Shown here one piece after another: positions 11,340 to 24,449 of a stretch of DNA of 64,000 nt. Positions within the stretch are counted from its first letter, which is position 1. Each line of letters begins with the position of its first letter. The DNA is from Hydractinia symbiolongicarpus. Taxonomy: Eukaryota; Cnidaria; Hydrozoa; Anthoathecata; Hydractiniidae. The notes under the pieces were generated by a model, which worked only from the letters and a program-made list of their open reading frames with translations, did no database searches and was not told the DNA's origin. Made by a program: the position numbers and the translations under genes. Where the stretch lies: positions 2,852,001 to 2,916,000 of the forward strand of contig NC_079877.1 in the NCBI RefSeq assembly GCF_029227915.1, in the 5' to 3' direction.

Positions 11340-12216
11340 ATAAGTCTTTCTTTGCTGTGGGACCAATCCTGGCCGTTAGCACGCGCTGAATAAATAGGAA
11401 CAGTTTCAGAGACTACATTTCTTTGACTTTCTAGCGGTATAAATCTGTTTGAGTTACAACGGTTACGTCACATATTCGTACCAACATGTATTTAGTGATA
11501 TCTTTCCGACATTACTAAGTCATATCGCTTTTAACAGTGAAACGATTGACTGTGCAACTTAATTGAACTAACTTTGGGCTGTGACCTTATAAATGTGATA
11601 AGTGAGCCAACTAGACTCCAAGAAATAACATTCTTTTTAATTTGACATGATTGCCGGAACTCAGCGATTACACTGCGCGCTGTGGTAGCGCTTCATTTAA
11701 AAATTTAGGCATATAAGTCATTTTTTACTGTGGGACCAATCCTAGCCGTTTTCGCGCGCTGAAAAAATAGTGACAGTTTCAAAAACTACATTTCATTGAC
11801 TTTCTAACGGTGTCAATCCGTTTGAGTTACAATGGTTGCGTCACATATTCGTACCAACATGTATTTAGTGATTTTCTTCCGATATTACTAAGTTGTATTG
11901 CTTTTAACAGTGAAACGATTGACTATGGAAATTAATTGAATTGATTCTGGACTGTGACCTTATAAATGTCATAAATGAGCCAATTGGTCTCCAAGGAATA
12001 ACACCTTTCTCAATTTAAAATGATTGCTGGAACTCAGCTATTACACTGGGCGCTGTGGTAGCGCTTTATTAAAAAATTAAGATAAATAAGTCATTTTTTA
12101 CTGTGGGACCAATCCTAGCCGTTAGCTCGCGCTGAAGAAATAGAGGCAGTTTCAAAATCTACATTTCTTTGACTTTCTAACGGTGTCAATCCGTTTGAGT
12201 TACAACGGTTGCGTCA
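11340..12216 (+). repeat. Block F copy (partner 4262-5138)
   Basis: Matches a segment 7078 bp upstream (19 monomers); landmarks 11469/4391, 11842/4764 and 12215/5137. Both have CATTTCTTTGACTTTCTAGC instead of the usual CATTTCATTG at that point, as well as CATTCTTTTTAATTTG and CAGCTATTAC. Confidence 0.75.
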
Positions 12217-13562
12217 CATATTCGTACCAACATGTATTTAGTGAATTTCTTCCGATAATACTAAGTTGTATTGCTTTTAACAGTAAAACGACTGACTGTG
12301 GGAATTAATTGAACTGATTCTGGACTGTGACCTTATTAATGTGATAAATGAGGCAATTGGTCTCCAAGGAATAACATTCTTCTTAATTTGACATGATTGC
12401 TGGAATTCAGCGATTACATTAGGCTCTGTGGTAGCGCTTTATTAAAAATTAAGATAAATAAGTCATTTTTTACTGTGGGACCAATCCTAGCCGTTAGCTC
12501 GCGCTGAAGAAATAGAGGCAGTTTCAAAATCTACATTTCTTTGACTTTCTAACGGTGTCAATCCGTTTGAGTTACAACGGTTGCGTCACATATTCGTACC
12601 AACATGTATTTAGCGATAGTATTCGGATATTACTAGGTTGCATCGCTTTTAACAGTGAAACAATTGACTGTGGGACTTAGTTGAACTGATTCTGGACTGT
12701 GACCTTATTAATGTGATAAGTGAGCCAGTTTGACTAAAAGAAATAACGTTCTTCATAATATGACATGATTGCTGGAAATCAGCGATTACACTAGGCGCTG
12801 TGGTAGCGCTTTATTAAAAAATTAAGATAAATAAGTCATTTTTTACTGTGGGACCAATCCTAGTTGTTTTCGCGCGCTGAAGAAAGAGCGACAGTTTCAA
12901 AAACTACATTTCATTGACTTTTTAACGGTGTCAATCCGTTTGAGTTGCAACGGTTGCGTCGCATGTTCGCACCAACATGTATTTAGCGATTTTCTTCCGA
13001 CATTACTAAGTTGTATTGCTTTTAACAGTGAAACGATGGACTATGGGAATTAATTGAATTGATTCTGGACTGTGACCTTATAAATGTCATAAATGAGCCA
13101 ATTGGTCTCCAAGGAATAACACCTTTCTCAATTTAAAATGATTGCTGGAACTCAGCTATTACACTGGGCGCTGTGGTAGCGCTTTATTAAAAAATTAAGA
13201 TAAATAAGTCATTTTTTACTGTGGGACCAATCCTAGCCGTTAGCTCGCGCTGAAGAAATAGAGGCAGTTTCAAAATCTACATTTCTTTGACTTTCTAACG
13301 GTGTCAATCCGTTTGAGTTACAACGGTTGCGTCACATATTCGTACCAACATGTATTTAGTGAATTTCTTCCGATAATACTAAGTTGTATTGCTTTTAACA
13401 GTGAAACGACTGACTGTGGGAATTAATTGAACTGATTCTGGACTGTGACCTTATTAATGTGATAAATGAGGCAATTGGTCTCCAAGGAATAACATTCTTC
13501 TTAATTTGACATGATTGCTGGAATTCAGCGATTACATTAGGCTCTGTGGTAGCGCTTTATTA
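12217..13562 (+). repeat. Block D, second copy (partner 8490-9835)
   Basis: Nearly identical to 8490-9835 at an offset of 3727 bp. After 13562 it reads CCTAGCCGTTAGC and passes directly into a type-c monomer, where the upstream copy has an extra monomer. Confidence 0.85.
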
Positions 13563-13705
13563 AAAATTAAGATAAATAAGTCATTTTTTACTGTGGGACC
13601 AATCCTAGCCGTTAGCTCGCGCTGAAGAAATAGAGGCAGTTTCAAAATCTACATTTCTTTGACTTTCTAACGGTGTCAATCCGTTTGAGTTACAACGGTT
13701 GCGTC

Positions 13706-14220
13706 ACATATTCGTACCAACATGTATTTAGCGATAGTATTCGGATATTACTAGGTTGCATCGCTTTTAACAGTGAAACAATTGACTGTGGGACTTAGTT
13801 GAACTGATTCTGGACTGTGACCTTATTAATGTGATAAGTGAGCCAGTTTGACTAAAAGAAATAACGTTCTTCATAATATGACATGATTGCTGGAAATCAG
13901 CGATTACACTAGGCGCTGTGGTAGCGCTTTATTAAAAAATTAAGATAAATAAGTCATTTTTTACTGTGGGACCAATCCTAGTTGTTTTCGCGCGCTGAAG
14001 AAAGAGCGACAGTTTCAAAAACTACATTTCATTGACTTTTTAACGGTGTCAATCCGTTTGAGTTGCAACGGTTGCGTCGCATGTTCGCACCAACATGTAT
14101 TTAGCGATTTTCTTCCGACATTACTAAGTTGTATTGCTTTTAACAGTTAAACAATTGACTGTGGGAATTAATTAAACTGATTCTGGACTGTGACCTTATA
14201 AATGTGATAAATGAGCCAAT
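13706..14220 (+). repeat. Block E, second copy (partner 10351-10865)
   Basis: Match to 10351-10865 at an offset of 3355 bp. The following stretch, to about 14,330, matches 11,178-11,348 instead (offset 2982 bp, eight monomers; shared TTCTCCAAAGAATAAC), another switch of partner. Confidence 0.75.
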
Positions 14221-17200
14221 TGTTCTCCAAAGAATAACATTCTTCTTAGTTTGACATGATTGCTGGAACTCAGCGATTACACTGGGCTCTGTGGTAGCGC
14301 TTTACTAAAAAATTAAGATAAATAAGTCATTTTTTACTGTGGGACGAATCCTAGTCGTTAGTTCGCGCTGAAGAAAGAGAGACAGTTTCAAAAACTACAT
14401 TTCATTAACTTTCTAACGGTGTCAATCCGTTTGAGTTGCAACGGTTGCGTCACATATTCGCACCAACATGTATTTAGTGACTTTCTTCCGACATTACTAA
14501 GTTGTATTGCTTTTAACAGTGAAACGATTGACTGTGGAAATTAATTAAACTGATTCTGGACTGTGACCTTATAAATGTGATAAATGAGGCAATTGGTCTC
14601 CAAGGAATAACATTCTTCCTAATTTGACATGATTGCCGGAATTCAGCGATTACACTGGGCGCTGTGGTAGCGCTTCATTTAAAAATTTAGGTAAATAAGT
14701 CATTTTTTACTGTGGGACCAATCCTAGCCGTTAGTTCGCGCTGAAGAATTAGAGGCAGTCTCAAAATCTACACTTCTTTGACTTTCTAACGGTGTCAATC
14801 CGTTTGAGTTACAACGGTTGCGTCACATATTCGTAACAACATGTATTTAGTGATTTTCTTCCGATAATACTAAGTTGTATTGCTTTCAATAGTGAAACGA
14901 TTGACTGTGGGAATTAATTGAACTGATTCTGGACTGTGACCTTATTAATGTGATAAATGAGGCAATTGGCGTCCAAGGAATTACATTCTTCTTAATTTGA
15001 CATGATTGCTGGAATTCAGCGATTACATTAGGCTCTGTGGTAGCGCTTTATTTAAAAATTTAGATAAATAAGTCTTTTCTTACTGTGGGACCAATCCTGG
15101 CCTTTAGCACGCACTGAAAAATTAGGAACAGTTTCTAAGACTACATTTCATTGACTTTCTAGCGTTTTAAATCCGTTTGAGTTACAACGGTTGCGTCACA
15201 TATTCGTACCAACATGTATTTAGCGATAGTATTCGGATATTACTAGGTTGCATCGCTTTTAACAGTGAAACGATTGACTGTGGAAATTAATTAAACTGAT
15301 TCTGGACGGTGACCTTATAAATGTGATAAATGAGGCAATTGGTCTCCAAGGAATAAAATTCTTCCTAATTTGACATGATTGCCGGAATTCAGCGATTACA
15401 CTGGGCGCTGTGGTAGCGCTTCATTTAAAAATTTAGGTAAATAATTCATTTTTTACTGTGGGACCAATCCTAGTTGTTTCCGCGCGCTGAAGAAAGAGCG
15501 ACAGTTTCAAAAACTACATTTCATTGACTTTCTAACGGTGTCAATGCGTTTGAGTTACAACGGTTGCGTCACATATTCGTACCAACATGTATTTAGTGAT
15601 TTTCTTCCGATATTACTAAGTTGTATTGCTTTTAACAGTGAAACGATTGACTGTGGGAATATAACTGATTCTGGACTGTGACGTTATAAATGTCATAAAT
15701 GAGCCAATTGGTCTCCAAGGAATAACATTTTTCTCAATTTAAAGTGATTGCTGGAACTCCGCGATTACACTGGGCGCTGTGGTAGCGCTTTGTTAAAAAA
15801 TTAAGATAAATAAGTCATTTTTTACTGTGGGACCAATCCTAGCCGTTAGTTCGCGCTGAAGAATTAGAGGCAGTTTCAAAATCTACATTTCTTTGACTTT
15901 CTAACGGTGTCAATCCGTTTGAGTTACAACGGTTGCGTCACATACTCGTACCAACATGTATTTAGTGATTTTCTTCCGATAATACTAAGTTGTATTGCTT
16001 TTAACAGTGAAACGATTGACTGTGGGAATTAATTGAACTGATTCTGGACTGTGACCTTATTAATGTGATAAATGAGGCAATTGGTGTCCAAGGAATAACA
16101 TTCTTCTTAATTTGACATGATTGCTGGAATTCAGCGATTACATTAGGCTCTGTGGTAGCGCTTTATTTAAAAATTTAGATAAATAAGTCTTTTCTTACTG
16201 TGGGACCAATCCTGGCCTTTAGCACGCGCTGAAAAATTAGGAACAGTTTCAAAGACTACATTTCATTGACTTTCTAGCTGTTTAAATCCGTTTGAGTTAC
16301 AACGGTTGCGTCACATATTCGTACCAACATGTATTTAGCGATAGTATTCAGATTTTACTAGGTTGCATCGCTTTTAACAGTGAAACAATAACTGTGGGAC
16401 TTAATTGAACTGATTTTGGACTTTGTCCTTATAAATGGGATAAATGAGCCAGTTTGACTAAAAGAAATAACATTCTTCATAATTTGACATGATTGCTGGA
16501 AATCAGCGATTACACTAGGCGCTGTGGTAGCGCTTTAATAAAAAATTAAGATAAATAAGGCAATTTTTACTGTGGGACGAATCCTGGTCGTTAGTTCGCG
16601 CTGAGGAAATGGAGACAGTTTCAAAAACTACATTTCATTGACTTTCTAACGGTGTCAATCCGTTTGAGTTACAACGGTTGCGTCACATATTCGTACCAAC
16701 ATGTATTTAGTGATTTTCTTCCGATATTTCTAAATTGTATTGCTTTTAACAGTGAAACGATTGACTCTGGGAGTTAATTCAACTGATTCTGGACTGTCAT
16801 CTTATAAATGTGAAAAATGAGCCAATTGTTCTCCAAGGAATAACATTCTTCTTAAATTGACATGATTGCTGGAACTCAGCGATTACACTGGGCGCTGTGG
16901 TAGCGCTTTATTAAAGAATTAAGATAAATAAGTCATTTTTTACTGTGGGACGAATCCTAGTCGTTAGTTCGCGCTGAAGAAATAGAGACAGTTTCAAAAA
17001 CTACATTTCATTGATTTTCTAACGGTGTCAATCCGTTTGAGTTGCAACGGTTGCGTCACATATTCGGATCAACATATATTTAGTGACTTTCTTCCGACAT
17101 TACTAAGTTGTGTTGCTTTTACCAGTGAAACGATTGACTGTGGGAATTAATTAAACTGATTCTAGACTGTGACCTTATAAATGTGATAAATGAGCCAATT

Positions 17201-18211
17201 GTTCTCCAAGGAATAACATTCTTCTTAATTTGACATGATTGCTGGAACTCAGCGATTACATTAGGCTCTGTGGTAGCGCTTTGTTAAAAAATTAAGATAA
17301 ATAACTCAATTTTTACTGTGGGACCAATCCTAGCCGTTAGTTTGCGCTGAAGAAATAGAGACAGTTTCAAAAGCTACATTTCATTGACTTTCTAACGGTG
17401 TCAATCCGTTTGAGTTACAACGGTTGCGTCACATATTCGTACCAACATGTATTTAGTGATTTTCCTCCGATATTACTAAGTTGTATGGATTTTAACAGTG
17501 AAACGATTGACTGAGGGAGTTAATTCAACTGATTCTGGGCTGTCATCTTATAAATGTGAAAAATGAGCCGATTGTTCTCCAAGGAATAACATTCTTCTTA
17601 AATTAAAATGATTGCTGGAACTCAGCGATTACACTGGGCGCTGTGGTAGCGCTTTGTTAAAGAATTAAGATAAATAAGTCATTTTTTACTGTGGGACGAA
17701 TCCTAGTCGTTAGTTCGCGCTGAAGAAATAGAGACAGTTTCAAAAACTACATTTCATTGATTTTCTAACGGTGTCAATCCGTTTGAGTTACTACGGTTGC
17801 GTCACATATTCGTATCAACATGTATTTAGTGATTTTTTTCCGATATTACTAAGTTGTATTGCTTTTAACAGTGAAACGATTAACTGTGGGAATTAATTGA
17901 TCGGATTCTGGAATGTGACCTTATAAATGTGATAAATGAGCCAATTGGTCTCCAAGGAATAACACTCTTCTTAAATTGACATGATTGCTGGAATTCTGCG
18001 AATACATTAGGCTCTGTGGTAGCGCTTTATTTAAAAATTTAGATAAATAAGACTTTTCTTACTGTGGGACCAATCCTGGCCGTTAGCACGCGCTGAACAA
18101 ATAGGAACAGTTCCAAAGACTACATTTCATTGATTTTCTACCGGTGTTTATTCGTTTGAGTTACAACGGTTGCGTCAGATATTCGTACCAACATGTATTT
18201 AGCGATAGTAT
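14221..18211 (+). repeat. Mixed monomers with 2- and 3-monomer echoes
   Basis: Landmarks at 14451, 14824, 15197, 15570, 15939, 16312, 16684, 17057, 17430, 17803 and 18176. Segment 14,700-15,240 recurs at about 15,815-16,355 (1115 bp, three monomers; marker CTGAAGAATTAGAGGCAG). A GGAAATTAATTAAAC monomer recurs at 746 bp (14,535 and 15,281). An unusual GGGAGTTAATTCAACTG monomer with CTGTCATCTTATAAATG recurs at 746 bp (16,770 and 17,516). The 369-bp monomer at 15,570 carries a short GGGAATATAACTG version of the 4-bp loss seen further left. Divergence between neighbours is visibly higher than in the first 14 kb. Confidence 0.85.
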
Positions 18212-19703
18212 TCGGATATTACTAGGTTGCATCGCTTTTAACAGTGAAACGTTTGACTGTGGGAGTTATTTGAACTGATTTTGGACTTTGACTTTTTAAA
18301 TGTGATAAATGAGGCAGTTTGACTACAAGAAATAACATTCTTTTTAATTTGACATGAGTGCTGGAACTCAGCGATTACACTGGGCGCTGTGGTAGCGCTT
18401 TATTAAAAAATTAAGATAAATAAGTCATTTTTAACTGTCGGACCAATCCTAGCCGTTAGTTCGCGCTGAAGAAAGAGAGAGAGTTTCAAGAACTACATTT
18501 CATTGATTTTCTAACTGTGTCAATCCGTTTGAGTTACAACGGTTGCGTCACATATTCGTACCAACATGTATTTAGTGATTTTCTTCCGATATTACTAGGT
18601 TGCATCGCTTTTAACAGTGAAACGATAGACTGTGGGACTTATTTGAACTGATTTTGGACTTTGACCTTTTAAATGTGATAAATAAGGCAGTTTGACTACA
18701 AGAAGTAACATTCTTCTTAATTTGACATGATTGCCGGAACTCAGCGATTACACTGCGCGCTATGGTAGCGCTTCATTTAAAAATTTAGGTAAATAAGTCA
18801 TTTTTTACTGTGGGATCAATCCTAGCCGTTTTCGCGCGCTAAAGAAATAGCGACGGTTTCAAAAACTACATTTCATTGACTTTCTAACGGTGTCAATCCG
18901 TTTGCGTTACAACGGTTGCGTCACATATTCGTACCAACATGTATTTAGTGATTTTCTTCCGATATTACTAAGTTGTATTGCTTTTAATAGTGTAACGATT
19001 GACTGTGGGAATTAATTGAACTGATTCTGGACTGTGACCTTATAAATGTCATAAATAAGCCAATTGGTCTCCAAGGAATAACATTTTTCTCAATTTAAAA
19101 TGATTGCTGAAACTCAGCGATTACACTGGTCGCTGTGGTAGCGCTTTATTAAAAAAATAAGATAAATAAGTTATTTTTTACTGCCGGACTAATCCTAGCC
19201 GTTAGTTTGCGCTGAAGAAATAGAGACAGTTTCAAAAACTACATTTCATTGACTTACTAACGGTGTCAATCCGTTTGAGTTATAACGGTTGCGTCACATA
19301 TTCGTATCAACATGTATTTAGTGATTTTTTTCCGATATTACTAAGTTGTATTGCTTTTAACAGTGAAACGATCAACTGTGGGAGTTAATTGATTGGATTC
19401 TGGAATGTGACCTTTTAAATATGATAAATGAGCCAATTGGTCTCCAAGGAATAACATTCTTCTTAATTTGACATGATTGCTGGAATTCTGCGGCTACATT
19501 AGGCTCTGTGGTAGCGTTTTACTTAAAAATTTAGATAAATAAGACTTTTCTTACTGTGGGTCCAATCCTGGCCGTTAGCACACACTGAACAAATAGGAAC
19601 AGTTCCAAAGACTACATTTCATTGACTTTATACTGGCGTTAATCCGTTTGAGTTACAACGGTTGCGTCACATATTCGTACCAACATGTATTTAGCGATAT
19701 TAT
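18212..19703 (+). repeat. 4-monomer unit, first copy (period 1492 bp)
   Basis: Landmarks 18549, 18922, 19295 and 19668 pair with 20041, 20414, 20787 and 21160, each exactly 1492 bp apart. Shared rare markers are GGGAGTTATTTGAACTG, TTGACATGAGTGCTGG, TACTGCCGGACTAATCC, GAGTTATAACGG, TCTGCGGCTACATTAGG and TTATACTGGCGTTAATCC. The left edge is set where the flanking copies differ (GATAGTATTCGG before this unit, GATATTATTTGC before the second). Confidence 0.9.
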
Positions 19704-21195
19704 TTGCATATTACTAGGTTGCATCGCTTTTAACAGTGAAACGTTTGACTGTGGGAGTTATTTGAACTGATTTTGGACTTTGACTTTTTAAATGTGATAA
19801 ATGAGGCAGTTTGACTACAAGAAGTAACATTCTTTTTAATTTGACATGAGTGCTGGAACTCAGCGATTACACTGGGCGCTGTGGTAGCGCTTTATTAAAA
19901 AATTAAGATAAATAAGTCATTTTTAACTGTCGGACCAATCCTAGCCGTTAGTTCGCGCTGAAGAAAGAGAGAGAGTTTCAAGAACTACATTTCATTGATT
20001 TTCTAACTGTGTCAATCCGTTTGAGTTACAACGGTTGCGTCACATATTCGTACCAACATGTATTTAGTGATTTTCTTCCGATATTACTAGGTTGCATCGC
20101 TTTTAACAGTGAAACGATAGACTGTGGGACTTATTTGAACTGATTTTGGACTTTGACCTTTTAAATGTGATAAATAAGGCAGTTTGACTACAAGAAGTAA
20201 CATTCTTCTTAATTTGACATGATTGCCGGAACACAGCGATTACACTGCGCGCTATGGTAGCGCTTCATTTAAAAATTTAGGTAAATAAGTCATTTTTTAC
20301 TGTGGGATCAATCCTAGCCGTTTTCGCGCGCTAAAGAAATAGCGACGGTTTCAAAAACTACATTTCATTGACTTTCTAACGGTGTCAATCCGTTTGCGTT
20401 ACAACGGTTGCGTCACATATTCGTACCAACATGTATTTAGTGATTTTCTTCCGATATTACTAAGTTGTATTGCTTTTAATAGTGTAACGATTGACTGTGG
20501 GAATTAATTGAACTGATTCTGGACTGTGACCTTATAAATGTCATAAATAAGCCAATTGGTCTCCAAGGAATAACATTTTTCTCAATTTAAAATGATTGCT
20601 GAAACTCAGCGATTACACTGGTCGCTGTGGTAGCGCTTTATTAAAAAAATAAGATAAATAAGTTATTTTTTACTGCCGGACTAATCCTAGCCGTTAGTTT
20701 GCGCTGAAGAAATAGAGACAGTTTCAAAAACTACATTTCATTGACTTACTAACGGTGTCAATCCGTTTGAGTTATAACGGTTGCGTCACATATTCGTATC
20801 AACATGTATTTAGTGATTTTTTTCCGATATTACTAAGTTGTATTGCTTTTAACAGTGAAACGATCAACTGTGGGAGTTAATTGATTGGATTCTGGAATGT
20901 GACCTTTTAAATATGATAAATGAGCCAATTGGTCTCCAAGGAATAACATTCTTCTTAATTTGACATGATTGCTGGAATTCTGCGGCTACATTAGGCTCTG
21001 TGGTAGCGTTTTACTTAAAAATTTAGATAAATAAGACTTTTCTTACTGTGGGTCCAATCCTGGCCGTTAGCACACGCTGAACAAATAGGAACAGTTCCAA
21101 AGACTACATTTCATTGACTTTATACTGGCGTTAATCCGTTTGAGTTACAACGGTTGCGTCACATATTCGTACCAACATGTATTTAGCGATATTAT
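19704..21195 (+). repeat. 4-monomer unit, second copy (period 1492 bp)
   Basis: Direct tandem copy of 18212-19703 with only a few differences seen by eye, such as GGAACACAGCG for GGAACTCAGCG near 20,228 and CACACGCTGAAC for CACACACTGAAC near 21,071. It merges into a related but different monomer after about 21,230 (GTGGAACGTTTGACTG). Confidence 0.9.
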
Positions 21196-24100
21196 TTGCA
21201 TATTACTAGGTTGCATCGCTTTTAACAGTGGAACGTTTGACTGTGGGACTTATTTGAACTGATTTTGGATTTTGACCTTTTAAATGTGATAAATGAGGCA
21301 GTTTGACTACAAGAAGTAAACATTCTTCTTAATTTGACATGATTGCTGGAACTCAGCGATTACACTGGGCGCTGTGGTAGCGCTTTATTAAAAAAATAAG
21401 ATAAATAAGTCATTTTTTAAATGTCGGACCAATCCTAGCCGGTAGTTCGCGCTGAAGAAATAGAGAGAGTTTCAAGAACTACATTTCATTGATTTTCTAA
21501 CTGTGTTAATCCGTTTGAGTTACAACGGTTGCGTCACATATTTGTACGAACATGTATTTAGTGATTTTCTTCCGATATTACTAAGTTGTATCGCTTTTAA
21601 CAGTGAAACGATTGACTGTGGGAATTAATTGAACTGATTCTGGACTGTGACCTTATTAATGTGATAAATGAGACAATTGGTCTCCAAGGAATAACATTCT
21701 TCTTAATTTGACATAATTGCTGGAATTCAGCGATTACATTACGCTCTGTGGTAGCGCTTTATTTAAAAATTTAGATAAATAAGTCTTTTCTTACTGTGGG
21801 ACCAATCCTGGCTGTTAGCACGCGCTGAAAAATTAGGAACAGTTTCAAAACCTACATTTCATTGACTTTCTAGCGGTTTAAATCCGTTTGAGTTACAACA
21901 GTTGCGTCACACATTCGTACCAACATGTATTTAGTGATTTTCTTCCGACATTACTAAGTTGTATTGCTTTTAACAGTAAAACGATTGACTGTGGGAATTA
22001 ACTAAACTGATTCTGGACTGTGACCTTATATATGTCATAAATGAGCCAATTGTTCTCCAAGAAATAACATTCTTCTCAATTTAAAATGATTGCTGAAACT
22101 CAGCGATTACACTGGGCGCTGTGGTAGCGCTTTATTAAAAAATTAAGATAAATAAGTTATTTTTTACTGTCGGACTAATCCTAGCCGTTAGTTTGCGCTG
22201 AAGAAATAGCGACAGTTTCCAAAACTACATTTCATTGACTTACTAACGGTGTCAATCCGTTTGAGTTACAACAGTTGCGTCACATATTCGTATCAACATG
22301 TATTTAGTGATTTTCTTCCGACATTACTAAGTTGTATTGCTTTTAACAGTGAAACGATTGACTGTGGGAATTAACTAAACTGATTCTGGACTGTGACCTT
22401 ATATATGTCATAAATGAGCCAATTGTTCTCCAAGGAATAACATTCTTCTTAATTTGACATGATTGCTGGAATTCTGCGACTACATTAGGCTCTGTGGTAG
22501 CGCTTTATTTAAAAATTTAGATAAATAAGACTTTTCTTACTGTGGGACCAATCCTGGCCGTTAGCACGCGCTGAACAATAGGAACAGTTCCAAAGACTAC
22601 ATTTCATTGACTTTCTACCGGCGTTAATCCGTTTGAGTTACAACGGTTGCGTCACATATTCGTACCAACATGTATTTAGCGATATTATTCGGATATTACT
22701 AGGTTGCATCGCTTTTAACAGCGAAACGTTTGACTGTGGGACTTATATGAACTGATTTTGGACTTTGACCTTTTAAATGTGATAAATGAGGCAGTTTGAC
22801 TACAAGAACTAACGTTTTTCTTAATTTGACATGATTGCTGGAACTCAGCGATTACACTGGGCGCTGTGGTAGCGCTTTATTAAAAAATTAAGATAAATAA
22901 GTCATTTTTTAACTGTCGGACCAATCCTAGCCGGTAGTTCGCGCTGAAGATATAGAGAGAGTTTCAAGAACTGCATTTCATTGATTTTCTAACTGTGTCA
23001 ATCCGATTGAGTTACAACGGTTGCGTCACATATTCGTACTAACATGTATTTAGTGATTTTTTCCGATATTACTAAGTTAAATGGCTTTTAACAGTGAAGC
23101 GATTGACTGTGGGATTTAATTGAATTGATTCTGGACTGTGACCTCATAAATGCAGTAAATGAGCCAATTGGACTCCAAGGATTAACATTCTTCTTAATTC
23201 GACAAGATTGCTGGAATTCAGCGAGTTCAGTAGGCTCTGTGGTAGCGCTTTATTTAAAAATTTAGATAAATAAGTCTTTCTTTGCTGTGTGATCAATGCT
23301 GGCCGTTAGCACGCGCTGAATAAATAGGAACAGTTTCAGAGACTACATTTCATTGACTTTCTAGCGGTATAAATCTGTTTGAGTTACAACGGTTACGTCA
23401 CATATTCGTACCAACATGTATTTAGTGATATCTTTCCGATATTAGTAAGTCATATCGCTTTTAACAGTGAAACGATTGACTGTGCAACTTAATTGAACTA
23501 ACTTTGGGCTGTGGCCTTATAAATGTGATCAGTGAGCCAACTGGACTCCAAGAAATAACATTCTTCTTAATTTGACATGATTGTCGGAACTCAGCGATTG
23601 CACTGCGCGCTGTGGTAGCGCTTCATTTAAAAATTTAGGTAAATAAGTCATTTTTTACTGTGGGACCAATCTTAGCCGTTTTCGCGTGCTAAAGAAATAT
23701 CGACGGTTTCAAAAACTACATTTCATTGACTTTCTAACGGTGTCAATCCGTTTGAGTTACAACGGTTGCATCACATATTCGCACCAACATGTATTTAGTG
23801 ATTTTCTTCCGATATTACTAAGTTGTATTGCTTTTAATAGTGAAACGATTGACTGTGGGAATTAATTAAACTGATTCTGGACTGTGACCTTATAAATGTC
23901 ATAAATGAGCCAATTGGTCTCCATATAATAACATTTTTCTCAATTTAAAATGATTGCTGAAACTCAGCGATTACACTGGGGGCTGTGGTAGCGCTTTATT
24001 AAAAAATTAAGATAAATAAGTCATTTTTTACTGTGGGACCAATGCTAGCCGTTAGTTCGCATGGAAAAAATAGAGGCAGTTTCAAAATCTACATTTCTTT

Positions 24101-24449
24101 GACTTTCTAACGGTGTCAATCCGTTTGAGTTACAACGGTTGCGTCACATATTCGTACCAACATGTATTGAGCGATTTTCTTCCGATAATACTAAGTTGCA
24201 TTGCTTTTAACAGTGAAACGATTGACTGTGGGAATTAATTGCACTGATTCTGGACTGTGACCTTATTAATGTGATAAATGAGGCAATTGGTCTCCAAGGA
24301 ATGACATTCTTCTTAATTTGACATGATTGCTGGAATTCAGCGATTACATTACGCTCTGTGGTAGCGCTTTATTTAAAAATTTAGATAAATAAGTGTTTTC
24401 TTACTGTGGGACCAATCCTGGCCGTTAGCACGCGCTGAAAAATTAGGAA
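21196..24449 (+). repeat. Mixed monomers between the 4-mer and 6-mer duplications
   Basis: Landmarks at 21535, 21908, 22281, 22653, 23027, 23399, 23772 and 24145. The 21160-21535 spacing is 375 bp. Segment 21,960-22,060 recurs one monomer later (shared CTTATATATGTCATAAATG at 22,024 and 22,397). A type-b monomer with AATAAATAGGAACAG and GGTTACGTC, common in the first 14 kb, reappears at about 23,280-23,560. Individual monomers resemble parts of the flanking higher-order units, but no simple multi-monomer period spans this stretch. Confidence 0.85.

Larger units (their letters stand above)
1..14220 (+). repeat. Left patchwork region: mosaic of copied multi-monomer blocks
   Basis: Landmarks at 301, 670, 1042, 1411, 1784, 2157, 2530, 2904, 3277, 3650, 4022, 4391, 4764, 5137, 5509, 5882, 6255, 6628, 7001, 7374, 7746, 8115, 8488, 8860, 9233, 9606, 9978, 10350, 10723, 11096, 11469, 11842, 12215, 12587, 12960, 13333, 13705 and 14078. 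Monomer types a, b and c (see the reference monomer) follow one another in strings that recur at offsets of 2980, 3355, 3724, 3727, 4098 and 7078 bp, that is 8, 9, 10, 10, 11 and 19 monomers. Several 369-bp monomers share a 4-bp loss after GACTGTGGGA (near 390, 1131, 4111 and 7834), which helps trace the copies. Blocks change partner inside monomers, for example near 5,360 and 6,415. There is no coding content. Confidence 0.9.
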